Origin: Bacteroidota bacterium
GTDB taxonomy: Bacteria; Bacteroidota; Bacteroidia; Bacteroidales; VadinHA17
Assembly (NCBI GenBank): GCA_011050615.1
Contig: DRFJ01000017.1
Coordinates: 1-64,000, forward strand
Reading direction: 5' to 3'
DNA length: 64,000 bases
The notes beneath the pieces were generated by a model that saw only the letters and a list, made by a program, of their open reading frames with translations, was not told where the DNA came from and did not search any database. Positions 1-9,072 of this stretch are shown piece by piece. How positions within the stretch are numbered: position 1 is the stretch's first letter; every line of letters starts with the position of its first letter. Made by a program: the position numbers and the translations under genes.

Positions 1-303
1 GAATAGTCAAGGAGAAGTTTTTGTTCTGTAACATTTATATTTCTGCCAGTCGGTTAATTTCATCGTATGACACGGAGCCGGTTATGAACTGACGGTTTAA
101 GTTGTTGGAGTGATTATTACATTGCCGGCAGGAGGTAGCAGGGAAGCATATGAAGAAGCGGAGAGAGATTAAAGATGAGTGGTGAGTTTAATTCGGTGTT
201 CGGTGTTAATTATTCCACATTCATAAACATTTTTTACTAGTAAAAGTTATTTAAAAGTAGAATACCATTTCCCCAATGCTTGTATCAACTCATCCCTAAT
301 AAC
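1..303. other. Intergenic stretch at window edge, no supported gene
   Basis: No gene can be supported here. On the minus strand a frame stays open from about position 145 down to a stop at 35-37 and could be the tail of a decayed gene, but I do not recognise it. Positions about 128-185 are purine-rich and GC-richer than the surroundings, similar in character to the GA-rich tract near 30.8 kb. The rest is AT-rich spacer downstream of the sulfatase gene. Confidence 0.4.
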
Positions 304-1893
304 TCATTTCTCAATATTTGGCCTGGCCGCTCTCCATCCTGCCTTTAGCTGCCTGCTTAATTGGGTGATAAGATCCGCATTGCCTGGCTTTCCGAAAATA
401 TTATAGTTTTCCTGTGGATCATTTGTATGATCATACAGTTCACAGCTTACCGAATCAAGTGGTCTGTTTTTCTCATCATCCCAGTGATACCATTCTATAT
501 AGTGATATTTTTCGGTTCGCATCCCATACCCCATATACCTTTGTCCATCGACAGCAACTCGCGGACGCCTGTGGAACTGGCTGAAGATAGCTGATTTCCA
601 TTCCCTTTCGGGGTTTTTAAGCAAGGGAACAATACTTGTCCCCTGCAGATAGTCAGCCACTTCAATCCCGGCCAGCTCGCAAAGCGACGGAAATATATCG
701 ACAAGCTCCGTCAGTCGTGTTGTTTTTTTCCCTGCTCCCATTGTACCGGGCGCATAGACTATCATTGGTACCCGTGTATCAATCTCATAATTAGTTTGCT
801 TACACCAGCTGCCGTGTTCACCAAGCTTCCAACCGTGATCTCCTACCAGCAGAATTACAGTATTATCCATCAGGTCCATATTTTCCAGTGCATTAATCAA
901 TCTCCCGAAACAAGCATCAACATAACTTACAGAGGCGTAATATCCGTGTTTAAGCATTTTCTGTATGGAGTCCGGCAAAGGTCCGAGGGCTGGATGTTTT
1001 TGATATTCCGCGATATCATAGCATGCCCCCAGTTCATAAGTAGAATTCATGGCAAAACCGGGTGCATCAACAGGAAGGAAGGGATTGGGAGCAGGCGTGA
1101 TGCTGTCAGTATTGTAAAGATCCCAGTATTTCTTTGGTGCAACAAAGGGAAGATGAGGCCTGAAATAACCGAGGGCCAGATAAAATGGTTTATCCATTTC
1201 CTTGAGTCTCTTTATTGTTTCAATTGCCAGCTCGGTTTGTGCCCCATCATACAAAACTTCATCCGGCAGATCAGGAGCTTCAACTGATTTACCATATCCC
1301 CATCCATCAGCATATAGTTTTTGCCCGGGATTATTGCGTTTACGTTCTGCTCTTAATTCCAACTGCCTAGCAGTAATGGCATCGTCATAGTGAAATGATT
1401 CAGCATCCCTGTTTATCTTATCCGGAGTTCTATATTCCTCAGGCCTGAGGTCAGGCTCGTCCCAGGAAATTGAATCATAAACAAAATTATGGAAAATCTT
1501 ACCTATTGATACTGTATAGTAACCATAGTTATGAAAATATTGTGGCATGGTAACTATATCAGGATGAACACCCCTGTGATGGTCGCCCAGGTGCCATGAG
1601 CCAACCGAATCGGGTCTCAATCCTGTCATATAGCTTGCCCGAGAAGGTTGACATACAGCAACCTGGCAGTAAGTGTTAAGGAAGACCATGCCTTTCTCGG
1701 CAAACCTGTCAAGATTGGGTGATTTTATTTCCTGATTACCATAGCATCCTAGTTCGGGACGAAGGTCGTCGAAGGAGATGAATATTACATTAGGATGCTT
1801 TTTAAGCTCCTTTTTACAGCCGGGAGCTACCAATGCTAAGGCTAAGGCTCCCATGTAACTATAACGTACCAAGAATTTAAAAGCTCGTTTCAT
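304..1893 (-). CDS. Sulfatase, iduronate-2-sulfatase-like (Cys type)
   Basis: Probable secreted lipoprotein sulfatase hydrolysing sulfate esters on a sugar. A lipobox-like Ala-Pro-Gly-Cys follows a hydrophobic stretch. The alkaline-phosphatase fold starts with NVIFISFDDLRPELGCYG, whose paired Asp bind the metal. The sulfatase signature CQPSRAS carries the Cys (about residue 88 of the longest reading frame) that must be converted to formylglycine. The GKIFHN and VGDHGWKLGEHG blocks are typical of iduronate-2-sulfatase-like enzymes. An upstream Met exists at 1914, but the Met at 1893 (MKRAFKF) gives a better signal peptide and leaves room for the -7 box at 1922-1929. It is last in a probable operon of two propeller proteins, an M14 peptidase and two sulfatases; the gap to the previous sulfatase is about 60-80 bases. 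Exact substrate unknown. Confidence 0.9.
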   Translation of the reverse strand: MKRAFKFLVRYSYMGALALALVAPGCKKELKKHPNVIFISFDDLRPELGCYGNQEIKSPNLDRFAEKGMVFLNTYCQVAVCQPSRASYMTGLRPDSVGSWHLGDHHRGVHPDIVTMPQYFHNYGYYTVSIGKIFHNFVYDSISWDEPDLRPEEYRTPDKINRDAESFHYDDAITARQLELRAERKRNNPGQKLYADGWGYGKSVEAPDLPDEVLYDGAQTELAIETIKRLKEMDKPFYLALGYFRPHLPFVAPKKYWDLYNTDSITPAPNPFLPVDAPGFAMNSTYELGACYDIAEYQKHPALGPLPDSIQKMLKHGYYASVSYVDACFGRLINALENMDLMDNTVILLVGDHGWKLGEHGSWCKQTNYEIDTRVPMIVYAPGTMGAGKKTTRLTELVDIFPSLCELAGIEVADYLQGTSIVPLLKNPEREWKSAIFSQFHRRPRVAVDGQRYMGYGMRTEKYHYIEWYHWDDEKNRPLDSVSCELYDHTNDPQENYNIFGKPGNADLITQLSRQLKAGWRAARPNIEK

Positions 1894-1921
1894 TTGATTA
1901 TAATTATATAACATTCATTTA

Positions 1922-1929
1922 CAAACTTA
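1922..1929 (-). promoter_or_regulatory. Possible Bacteroidota -7 box
   Basis: On the minus strand the sequence reads TAAGTTTG, matching TAnnTTTG. Its distance to the preferred sulfatase start at 1893 is suitable for transcription of that gene alone. No convincing -33 element was seen, and chance matches are common in AT-rich DNA. Confidence 0.25.
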
Positions 1930-1975
1930 TTCATAATTATCAATTTTTCAATACGTGTTCTCTACTCCATGTTAG

Positions 1976-3406
1976 TTACCACGGAACTATCGGATGCGGA
2001 TCTTTGGGCAGGAATTTTGCCATTTCTTCAAGAATATTTTTATATTCAGGATTGCCCGCCAGGTTATACCATTCATGAGGATCGCTTTCCAGGTCATACA
2101 GTTCTTCACCCCCATTATTATTATACCACAGGTATCTCCATTTTCCCTTTGTTATTCCGAAATCCATTCTGCGAGATGAGATTATAGCCGGATAATCCCA
2201 TTCTTTTCCAGGATCCTCAAGTAAGGGTACTATGCTTCTGCCATCCATATCATCCCTTGGGGGCAGATTACATAATTCAATGAGTGTAGGATATATGTCC
2301 AGCAAAGATACTGTACGGTCACACATTATTCCAGCCGATGAGCCACCCGGTAATGATTTGATTCCTGGCGGTACTTTAATCATCAAAACAACATTAGCTA
2401 TGTTTTCCCAAATATGATATTTACGCCAGTGTTCCTTCTCACCCAGTGCCCACCCATGATCTGACCATAATACTATAATTGTATTATCTGCATAAGAACT
2501 TGCGGCAAGTCCATCAAGCAATCTTCCAACCATAGCATCTGCATAGGTAATTGATGCAAGATATCCCTGTATGGCATCCTTCCATAAGCCATGCTTTGTT
2601 ACTGCATTATGATATCTCCTCTGTCCTTCATTAAGTTCCAGGGCTCCGGGTGGCAAATCATCTCTGTCATTTTCTATTATTAATGGCAACTCGATTGAAT
2701 CAAGAGGAAACATATCAAAATATTTCTGAGGCACATACCATGGCAGGTGAGGCCTGTATATCCCGCAAGCGAGGAAAAAGGGCTTTTCGTGTTCTCTGTT
2801 CAACTGTTCAATGACCCAGTCAACCGATCCACAGTCAGCTGTTTCTTCATCACTCAGTGGTATGGGTGACCAGTCAAATGCCGTATACAATCCATCATAC
2901 ACGGGCATACTCACCTGTACACCATTGCCAGGATGATAATATTTCGGCATATGTTGTTTTTTTGAAGGATAATAGTCTTCCCACGATGCAGGATCAGGCT
3001 GGCTATTGTGGAAAATTTTACCTGCACCAGCTGACCAATACCCATTGGCAGTAAAATACTGGGGTAAAGTTTGTACATCTCCCAGTACATCTCTCCAGAC
3101 CTGCATATTAACATACATTCCGGTTTTATACGGTGCTTTACCTGTTAACAAAGCTGTTCTGGATGGATTACAAGCTGTACCCGCGCAATAAGCCTGGCTG
3201 AAACATACTCCTTCTTCAGCCAATCGTGAGAGAGAAGGTGTAATAACCTGGGGGTGCCCCCCCAGTGGTTCTATCCAGTCATTAAGATCGTCAACTGCAA
3301 TGAAAAGTACATTGGGTTTTTCAACCAGTTTTCTGCCTTCATTGCCACAACTAAATAACGCAGCAATAATAAAAAATAAGCCCGATATTCTGAGTAAGAT
3401 CTTCAT
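1976..3406 (-). CDS. Sulfatase, Cys type, lipoprotein
   Basis: Predicted outer-surface or periplasmic sulfatase. The signal peptide ends in a lipobox (LFSC, Cys20). The fold begins NVLFIAVDDLNDW; the formylglycine signature is CNPSRTALLTG with Cys at residue 79. The WSDHGWALGEKEHWRK block supplies late active-site residues. The 476-residue length is normal. It is a close paralog of the sulfatase at 25413-26954, sharing the DLNDW start, CNPSRT signature, the FFLACGIYRPHLPWYVP block and the ELYDxxxDPxEWYNLAG tail. It starts 14 bases after the stop of the upstream propeller gene, so the two are likely co-transcribed. A maturation enzyme is required and is not in this window. Substrate not deducible. 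Confidence 0.92.
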   Translation of the reverse strand: MKILLRISGLFFIIAALFSCGNEGRKLVEKPNVLFIAVDDLNDWIEPLGGHPQVITPSLSRLAEEGVCFSQAYCAGTACNPSRTALLTGKAPYKTGMYVNMQVWRDVLGDVQTLPQYFTANGYWSAGAGKIFHNSQPDPASWEDYYPSKKQHMPKYYHPGNGVQVSMPVYDGLYTAFDWSPIPLSDEETADCGSVDWVIEQLNREHEKPFFLACGIYRPHLPWYVPQKYFDMFPLDSIELPLIIENDRDDLPPGALELNEGQRRYHNAVTKHGLWKDAIQGYLASITYADAMVGRLLDGLAASSYADNTIIVLWSDHGWALGEKEHWRKYHIWENIANVVLMIKVPPGIKSLPGGSSAGIMCDRTVSLLDIYPTLIELCNLPPRDDMDGRSIVPLLEDPGKEWDYPAIISSRRMDFGITKGKWRYLWYNNNGGEELYDLESDPHEWYNLAGNPEYKNILEEMAKFLPKDPHPIVPW

Positions 3407-3420
3407 TAATTATTGATATT

Positions 3421-6297
3421 TTAATTTTCATTGGAGTTATCATGCTCAGTCAGCAGGAAAGTTCTCTCAGCCAGGCTATTATCATGTATGATCATCACCT
3501 TATATGAACCCGGAGGATATAATTCTGTACCTGTCTTATAGGCAGATTTTGTATATCTTGCCGGTCTTTTTATCAGGTCCCATGAAATTACATTTATTCC
3601 ACTTTCGGCATTAAAATCAATTGTTTTTACAGTTTCACCTGATTCATTTTCAATTTCTGCTTTGACTTCCGCCCCGCTTTTCATGTAGAATACAAATTCA
3701 GGATATTCAGCTGTCTCAAAAAACCAATCTCCTTCATAATCCCTTTGTTGGGGTATTTTTGCTTCTTTTATTTTAAACAAATAAAGATCTTCAGAAATAA
3801 TTTCATCATTTATTTCTCTTAAAGGAGTTATATCCATTTTATAGATACCTCTTCCATATGTACCTATTACCAATTCGTTTGCTCTTCGATGTACAAGCAG
3901 GTCATCAACTGAAACAGCAGGCAGGCCTGTATTAAGAGAGTGCCATTTTTCTCCATCATCCAGAGAAACATATACTCCCAGTTCTGTACCTGCGAATAAC
4001 AATCCCTTCTTTACCGGATCTTCAATAATACATCTGGTTTTTTCCACAGGCAGGTTACCGTTTATACTCTTCCATGTTTTTCCGTAGTCATTGCTACAGA
4101 AAAGATATGGATTACGATCGGCATTTGTCGGTGAAAGTGCAATATATACTGTTTGACTGTCAAAATCAGAGATATCAATAGAATTAACTCTAATATCAGG
4201 CAGTGATTCGCTAACATTGGTCCATGTTTTACCTCCATCTCTTGTTACATTAATAATACCTTCATTTGAACCAGTATAAATAATATTAGGGTTACTATCA
4301 CATATTGCAAATGAGCTTAGTTTATCATCCTTTTTTTTGCCTGGTCCTGCATCGCTGGTAAGGTCCGGGCTTAAAGCTATCCATGTATCACCTCTGTCAA
4401 TGGATTTGTACAGCCGGTTCGCTCCATAATATATGGTATTTTCTTCTACTGGTGATACGTAGAAAGGTGTTGACCAGTCATGGCGCAGGGCATATTCACA
4501 GAATTCTCTCTGAGGCCTTACAAAAACATTTTTATTCTCAGACATTTTTTTCCTGCGCAGAGCACCATTCTGGCTTGAGTAATAAACAGTATTAGGGTCA
4601 TTGATATCAGGCATAATATGAAGGCCGTCACCTCCTGACCAGCGATCGAGCCATACATATTTCCACCTGTCGGTAATATTATATGCAATATTCTGATCTG
4701 AAGGACCATACACATGAGAATCGTCCTGTGTTCCCCCGTAAATATTATATGGTTCCTCCATATCGACAGCAATTTTGTAGAACATCCCTATTGGTATAGT
4801 ATTATGATGCATCCAGTTCTTACCTCTGTCATATGTTATAAAAGTACCACCGTCATTACCCAATAATATTCTTTCAGGATTTTCAGGATCAATCCATATA
4901 TCATGCTGATCGAGGTGCAAGTATTTTGAAATATTTGGTTGAATATGCACAAGATTCCCTTCGATATGTTCAAATGTTTTTCCCCCATCATTTGAATGCT
5001 GCAGTGTAACTCCCAGGATATAAATATCATTTTCATCAACAGGAGATATCTTTATATCACAGAATGACCATCCGAAGCTTGAAAGCAGGTATAACCTGTC
5101 AGTATGAGTTTTATACCAAGTTTCTCCGCCATTATCTGTTCTGTATACCTCTCCTCCGACTTTTGGTCCTGTGTCCCTGTTTTTATCTGTTTCTATCCAG
5201 TATTTCTCAATACAATCACAAAGTGTTTCGGGTGTGTGCTCCCCGCTTTTTATAAAATTTCTTATATCATTTAGACTGAATGACCTAAGTATGCCATAAT
5301 CTCTGAGAAATGTTTCTATTTTAACAGAATCAGTTTCCAGGAATCTTTTACTGTTCATTCTTCGCACTTTATTAAGACTAAGTCCCTGTTGTTTTTTCTC
5401 TGCTTTAACCCCTGAATCTGATTCCCCTGCTCCAGACCTGTTATGATTATTCATATATACATATACAACATCAGGATTGGTTGATGAAACATCAACTCCT
5501 ATCCTGCCTATATTCTTACCATCAGGTAGTCCTTCAGTAAGTTTAATCCAGCTGCTGCCTCCGTCAACAGATTTACACACATGCCCGATTGTTTCTTTTC
5601 TGTTCCATATTGTGGCATAAAGGATATCTGTATTCTCAGGGTTAAAAACAACATCTGCACAACCGGTATACCTGTCATCACATAAGACTTTTTCCCAGGT
5701 ATCACCTCCATCTTTCGTCCTGTAAAGGCCTATTGTTTTTTCTTCAGGATAATACTTATTCCCCATTGTTGCAACGAACACAATATCAGGGTTGTCAGGA
5801 GAGATAGCAATCCTCATAATATTCTGCCCTTCTTCAAGACCTTTATGTTCCCATGTTTTACCACCGTCGACTGATTTGAAAACACCCAGTCCGGGGAATG
5901 CCGATCCTGATAAATTGGAAGATCCTGTTCCCACCCAAACAAGATCAGGGTCATCCGGGAATACTTCTATGTCTCCTATCATCTGGGTTGGCTGATCATC
6001 GAAAACAGGAAACCATGTACTTCCTGCATTTTCTGTCTTCCATACACCTCCAACAGGTGTTCCGGCATAAATAATTGAAGGATTTCCCGGAATCCCAACA
6101 ATTGATGAAATACGGCCACTGTTCATAAGTGGACCAACCTGTATCCATGGCAGGTTCCTGAAGAGTGACTTTTCTGTCATCTCATTGTGTTTTTTCCATT
6201 CCTTTAAGCGCTCTGCACCGGTTACAAAAATGGTGTCCTGAGCGAAAAAGGTAAATGAGAACAGGGAAATGATGATAATAAATAAAAGCTTTTTCAT
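3421..6297 (-). CDS. Secreted BNR-repeat beta-propeller protein (sortilin/VPS10-like) with extra insert
   Basis: Large exported protein built of about eleven Asp-box motifs (SxDGGxTW type, for example SVDGGKTWEH, TKDGGDTWEK, TRDGGKTWTN), which indicates one or two beta-propellers. The family is often auto-annotated as glycosyl hydrolase, but no catalytic residues can be assigned. The C-terminal 120 residues form a beta-sandwich-like module. I start at the Met at 6297, giving a clean signal peptide (MKKLLFIIIISLFSF...AQ). The upstream extension to 6339 is encoded in a GC-rich repeat-like tract and looks spurious. It is a paralog of 9073-11685 but carries about 90 extra residues between two propeller blades, Lys-rich and with a Cys-Asp-Cys. 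It sits between an M14 peptidase and a sulfatase, so a role in binding or processing a glycoprotein substrate is plausible but unproven. Confidence 0.85.
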   Translation of the reverse strand: MKKLLFIIIISLFSFTFFAQDTIFVTGAERLKEWKKHNEMTEKSLFRNLPWIQVGPLMNSGRISSIVGIPGNPSIIYAGTPVGGVWKTENAGSTWFPVFDDQPTQMIGDIEVFPDDPDLVWVGTGSSNLSGSAFPGLGVFKSVDGGKTWEHKGLEEGQNIMRIAISPDNPDIVFVATMGNKYYPEEKTIGLYRTKDGGDTWEKVLCDDRYTGCADVVFNPENTDILYATIWNRKETIGHVCKSVDGGSSWIKLTEGLPDGKNIGRIGVDVSSTNPDVVYVYMNNHNRSGAGESDSGVKAEKKQQGLSLNKVRRMNSKRFLETDSVKIETFLRDYGILRSFSLNDIRNFIKSGEHTPETLCDCIEKYWIETDKNRDTGPKVGGEVYRTDNGGETWYKTHTDRLYLLSSFGWSFCDIKISPVDENDIYILGVTLQHSNDGGKTFEHIEGNLVHIQPNISKYLHLDQHDIWIDPENPERILLGNDGGTFITYDRGKNWMHHNTIPIGMFYKIAVDMEEPYNIYGGTQDDSHVYGPSDQNIAYNITDRWKYVWLDRWSGGDGLHIMPDINDPNTVYYSSQNGALRRKKMSENKNVFVRPQREFCEYALRHDWSTPFYVSPVEENTIYYGANRLYKSIDRGDTWIALSPDLTSDAGPGKKKDDKLSSFAICDSNPNIIYTGSNEGIINVTRDGGKTWTNVSESLPDIRVNSIDISDFDSQTVYIALSPTNADRNPYLFCSNDYGKTWKSINGNLPVEKTRCIIEDPVKKGLLFAGTELGVYVSLDDGEKWHSLNTGLPAVSVDDLLVHRRANELVIGTYGRGIYKMDITPLREINDEIISEDLYLFKIKEAKIPQQRDYEGDWFFETAEYPEFVFYMKSGAEVKAEIENESGETVKTIDFNAESGINVISWDLIKRPARYTKSAYKTGTELYPPGSYKVMIIHDNSLAERTFLLTEHDNSNEN

Positions 6298-6324
6298 AAT
6301 TTTTAAATATTCTATTAATCCAGT

Positions 6325-6410
6325 ATTGCCTTCGGCCATCTCTCAGCACTCGTTCCGGGGTCTCGGGACTCGCACTGCGGGGTTCTGTTATTCCATCGCA
6401 CAAATCCTTC
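6325..6410. repeat. GC-rich intergenic element, possible dispersed repeat
   Basis: This GC-rich block between the M14 and propeller genes contrasts with the AT-rich surroundings. Read on the minus strand it contains GAACCCCGCAGTGCGAGTCC followed by CGAGACCCCGG. A similar arrangement, GAACCGGGCACAGCGAGTCC then ACGAAC, occurs at 39487-39512. The match suggests a dispersed non-coding element; two copies alone cannot prove it. The in-frame extension of the propeller gene into this block is probably accidental. Confidence 0.4.
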
Positions 6411-6438
6411 GTTATGCTTAGGATGATAGTAATTTATA

Positions 6439-9039
6439 TTATTTCGTATAATACAAAGAATTAAAAAAGAGCATAAAAGTTCCCTCCGTCTGTGCCCTGT
6501 TTTGGGGCCGGAAGGCAAATAATATTATTTTTCCTTTCCCATACCGGGCCTCAATAAGCACGGGTTTTTTCCTCAATATGGTTTCACCTATTAACCGTCC
6601 GCTTCTGAAAGGATTCTCACTGGTATAACCGGCTATAACCGTAATATTTTCAAGAGACAATACATCATTGTTTTTTATTTCATTCTCATCCATCAACCTG
6701 AATAATGGGCTTCCATACGACATAATATCTGCCTGGTTATTCATGCCATACGCAATTGGATGCTCAAGGTCAATATCAACCCTGAGTATTGCACTCGGAC
6801 AGAAAAATTCACTTGGCTCATAGTCATCAGCTACATCTATAACAGGAAGCCTGAAATGATCAAGAGCAAAATTGCATGATTTATTAAGGGTAATAAGGGT
6901 TCCTCCTTCTCCTACAAATTCCTTAAGTGCCTCTATACCCTTTTCTCCTATTCCACCGGCATATTTACCAGGTATTATCCCTTCAGGATGTCCATTTATG
7001 ATGCTTTCAGGTTGAATATTGGCAATCACTATAACATCATAATTCTTATTTAAGCTACCTTTTTGTATATCAACATTATACAATGATGAATAAGGAAATT
7101 CCCAGTTATCAAATATCCACCTTGTCCACCCTTCATCCATATTTGCTGTAAAAGGTTTGTACAGACCCATACGCAAAGGTTTAATGGTTACTGTTTCAGT
7201 ACGGGGATTACCTGCATAAACCTGCAGGTTATGCTCTTTTGCCAGTTCCCTGATTATATTACCAGCTTTTTTCCCTGACACAATTACTGATCCTTCGGGG
7301 AATATCTTACCACCTAAAGAGATATCTTCTGTTGCCCATCCTATTTTGAATCCCTCCTTTAATAAGTTATTAACAGCTTTGTAGCTATCAAGAATATAAT
7401 GATCAAAAATATATTTGGGACCTTTACCTGTTACTTTCCCGGCATGGGCTTCCGCCATACTTACAGGAATCATTTCGGCATTAAAAGATCTTTCAGCCTT
7501 TACAACTTCAACACCCATCAGATATGGAAGGGTCCAGCCAGTTATATCAAATGTATGCTCCGGCGGACCTCCTGGCCACAGTCGCCTATCAGGATAATAC
7601 TGGGGACCAAGGATATCCAATACAAATGGTCTATATGCCTGGGATGTAAGAACTATGTATGTACCTGGCCCGTATTCTACATCCCTGGTAGTGAATCCGT
7701 TTTCTGACATATGCACTTCAACACCGTTTGCTATTAGTATATTGATCATTTTTGCTACCCTGTTGGGATCTTTTTGGTCAGCAGGTATAATAAAAGCGTA
7801 CGGTGGTTCATTCAGACCAGATTCGATATTGCTGCTGGCCATCCTGTACATATTCATCAGGTATCGTTCTCTATGCAGTGCTGCTGATTCAAGGAATCCC
7901 ATACAGGAGAGGCAGGAATACTCCACAATATCTCCCAATCGCCACCATCCACCTTTCCATGGATTCGGATAATTAATAGTCTGTTCATTATCCTGTTTAC
8001 CCAAACCTCCATGAGATTTAGGCGTAAGTTCACTTTCTTCCTGGTAAACGGGACTTGCCAGATCTGCACTTGCAGCCTCAAACAGGATTGTGCTGACATT
8101 ATGCCAGAGAGCAGCAGTATGGATTGCCGACATCCTCCAGTGATTCCATTTTGCATAATGTATAACCCCACTCTTTTCATTTTCTTCGAGCAAAGTTCGC
8201 ATATATGCTCCTGTTAGTTCAATCTCACGTGTCAGCAAAGGGTGCAGGGATTCATGTCTTGGCTCATAAAGGGGAGAAAGAAATAGCCTTGCATCCGATC
8301 TTCCCATCTGGTGCATGTCCATGAAGATCTGGGGGAACCAATCATGGTACAGGATATTATTGACATATCCGGTCTCAATAAGATTGTGCATAAAGGCATC
8401 GCGGTTATTATCATGTCCTGCATAATAGTGGTATAACCAGGGCATAGGGGACCTTTCAAATTCGGTGTCTACATTTTCCCTGTACCAATCGGTTACCATG
8501 ATGTTACCATCCGGATTCCAACATGGTACTAGTAGTAGAATTACATTATTAAGAATACTTCTTATTTCCTCAGATTCACCTGTTATAAGATCATAGGCGA
8601 GCAGGGGTGACATTTGGGTAGGGCCGCATTCAGTTGCATGCATGCTGCATGTTATGAGTGCAATGGTCTTACCTTCTTCCGCAAGTTTTTCTGATTCAGA
8701 TTGGCTTATTCGTCCTTCTGCCAGCTTTTTCGAAATATCTCTATATTTATCGAGGTTAGAAAGGTTTTCTGGTGATGATATTATTGCCAGGATAAAAGGA
8801 TTCCCGAGGGTTGTTTTTCCAAGTTCCCTGACTTCAATCCTGGAATTGTTGTTATCCAGTATTTCAAAATAGGATACTATCTGGTCCCACCTTATAAGTT
8901 TTTTATCAGCCCCTGGTTTATGTCCGAAAAATGTTTCCGGGTCCGGAACCTCATCGGCAGTTAAAATAAAGCTGCAGAATAATAATGCTAAAACATATAG
9001 TCCTCTTGAAAGGAAGCCATTACTATTATATTTCATCAT
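6439..9039 (-). CDS. Exported M14-family zinc carboxypeptidase
   Basis: Zinc metallopeptidase of the M14 carboxypeptidase superfamily. After a hydrophobic signal peptide (about residues 11-28), the catalytic domain carries the zinc motif SMHATE (His134, Glu137), the PCWNPDG loop, and the third zinc His in DMHQMG (His243). A candidate catalytic Glu lies in ILFEAAS. The C-terminal 450 residues include a glutamine-amidotransferase-like or Rossmann-like region (VIVIANIQPESI, GGTLITLNKSC), as in many large Bacteroidota M14 proteins. Its length of 866 residues and its architecture match the plus-strand homologue at 39595-42117. It lies 33 bases downstream of one propeller gene and 141 bases upstream of the next. 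It probably trims peptides or glycopeptides outside the cytoplasm; C-terminal residue preference cannot be read from the sequence. Confidence 0.88.
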   Translation of the reverse strand: MMKYNSNGFLSRGLYVLALLFCSFILTADEVPDPETFFGHKPGADKKLIRWDQIVSYFEILDNNNSRIEVRELGKTTLGNPFILAIISSPENLSNLDKYRDISKKLAEGRISQSESEKLAEEGKTIALITCSMHATECGPTQMSPLLAYDLITGESEEIRSILNNVILLLVPCWNPDGNIMVTDWYRENVDTEFERSPMPWLYHYYAGHDNNRDAFMHNLIETGYVNNILYHDWFPQIFMDMHQMGRSDARLFLSPLYEPRHESLHPLLTREIELTGAYMRTLLEENEKSGVIHYAKWNHWRMSAIHTAALWHNVSTILFEAASADLASPVYQEESELTPKSHGGLGKQDNEQTINYPNPWKGGWWRLGDIVEYSCLSCMGFLESAALHRERYLMNMYRMASSNIESGLNEPPYAFIIPADQKDPNRVAKMINILIANGVEVHMSENGFTTRDVEYGPGTYIVLTSQAYRPFVLDILGPQYYPDRRLWPGGPPEHTFDITGWTLPYLMGVEVVKAERSFNAEMIPVSMAEAHAGKVTGKGPKYIFDHYILDSYKAVNNLLKEGFKIGWATEDISLGGKIFPEGSVIVSGKKAGNIIRELAKEHNLQVYAGNPRTETVTIKPLRMGLYKPFTANMDEGWTRWIFDNWEFPYSSLYNVDIQKGSLNKNYDVIVIANIQPESIINGHPEGIIPGKYAGGIGEKGIEALKEFVGEGGTLITLNKSCNFALDHFRLPVIDVADDYEPSEFFCPSAILRVDIDLEHPIAYGMNNQADIMSYGSPLFRLMDENEIKNNDVLSLENITVIAGYTSENPFRSGRLIGETILRKKPVLIEARYGKGKIILFAFRPQNRAQTEGTFMLFFNSLYYTK

Positions 9040-9072
9040 AATACTGTATAAACATATGAATATCAGAAAAAT

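Noticed and set aside
6298-6339. N-terminal extension of the propeller gene upstream of 6297
   Set aside because: It precedes a perfect signal peptide and is encoded in a GC-rich repeat-like block, so the start at 6297 is preferred.
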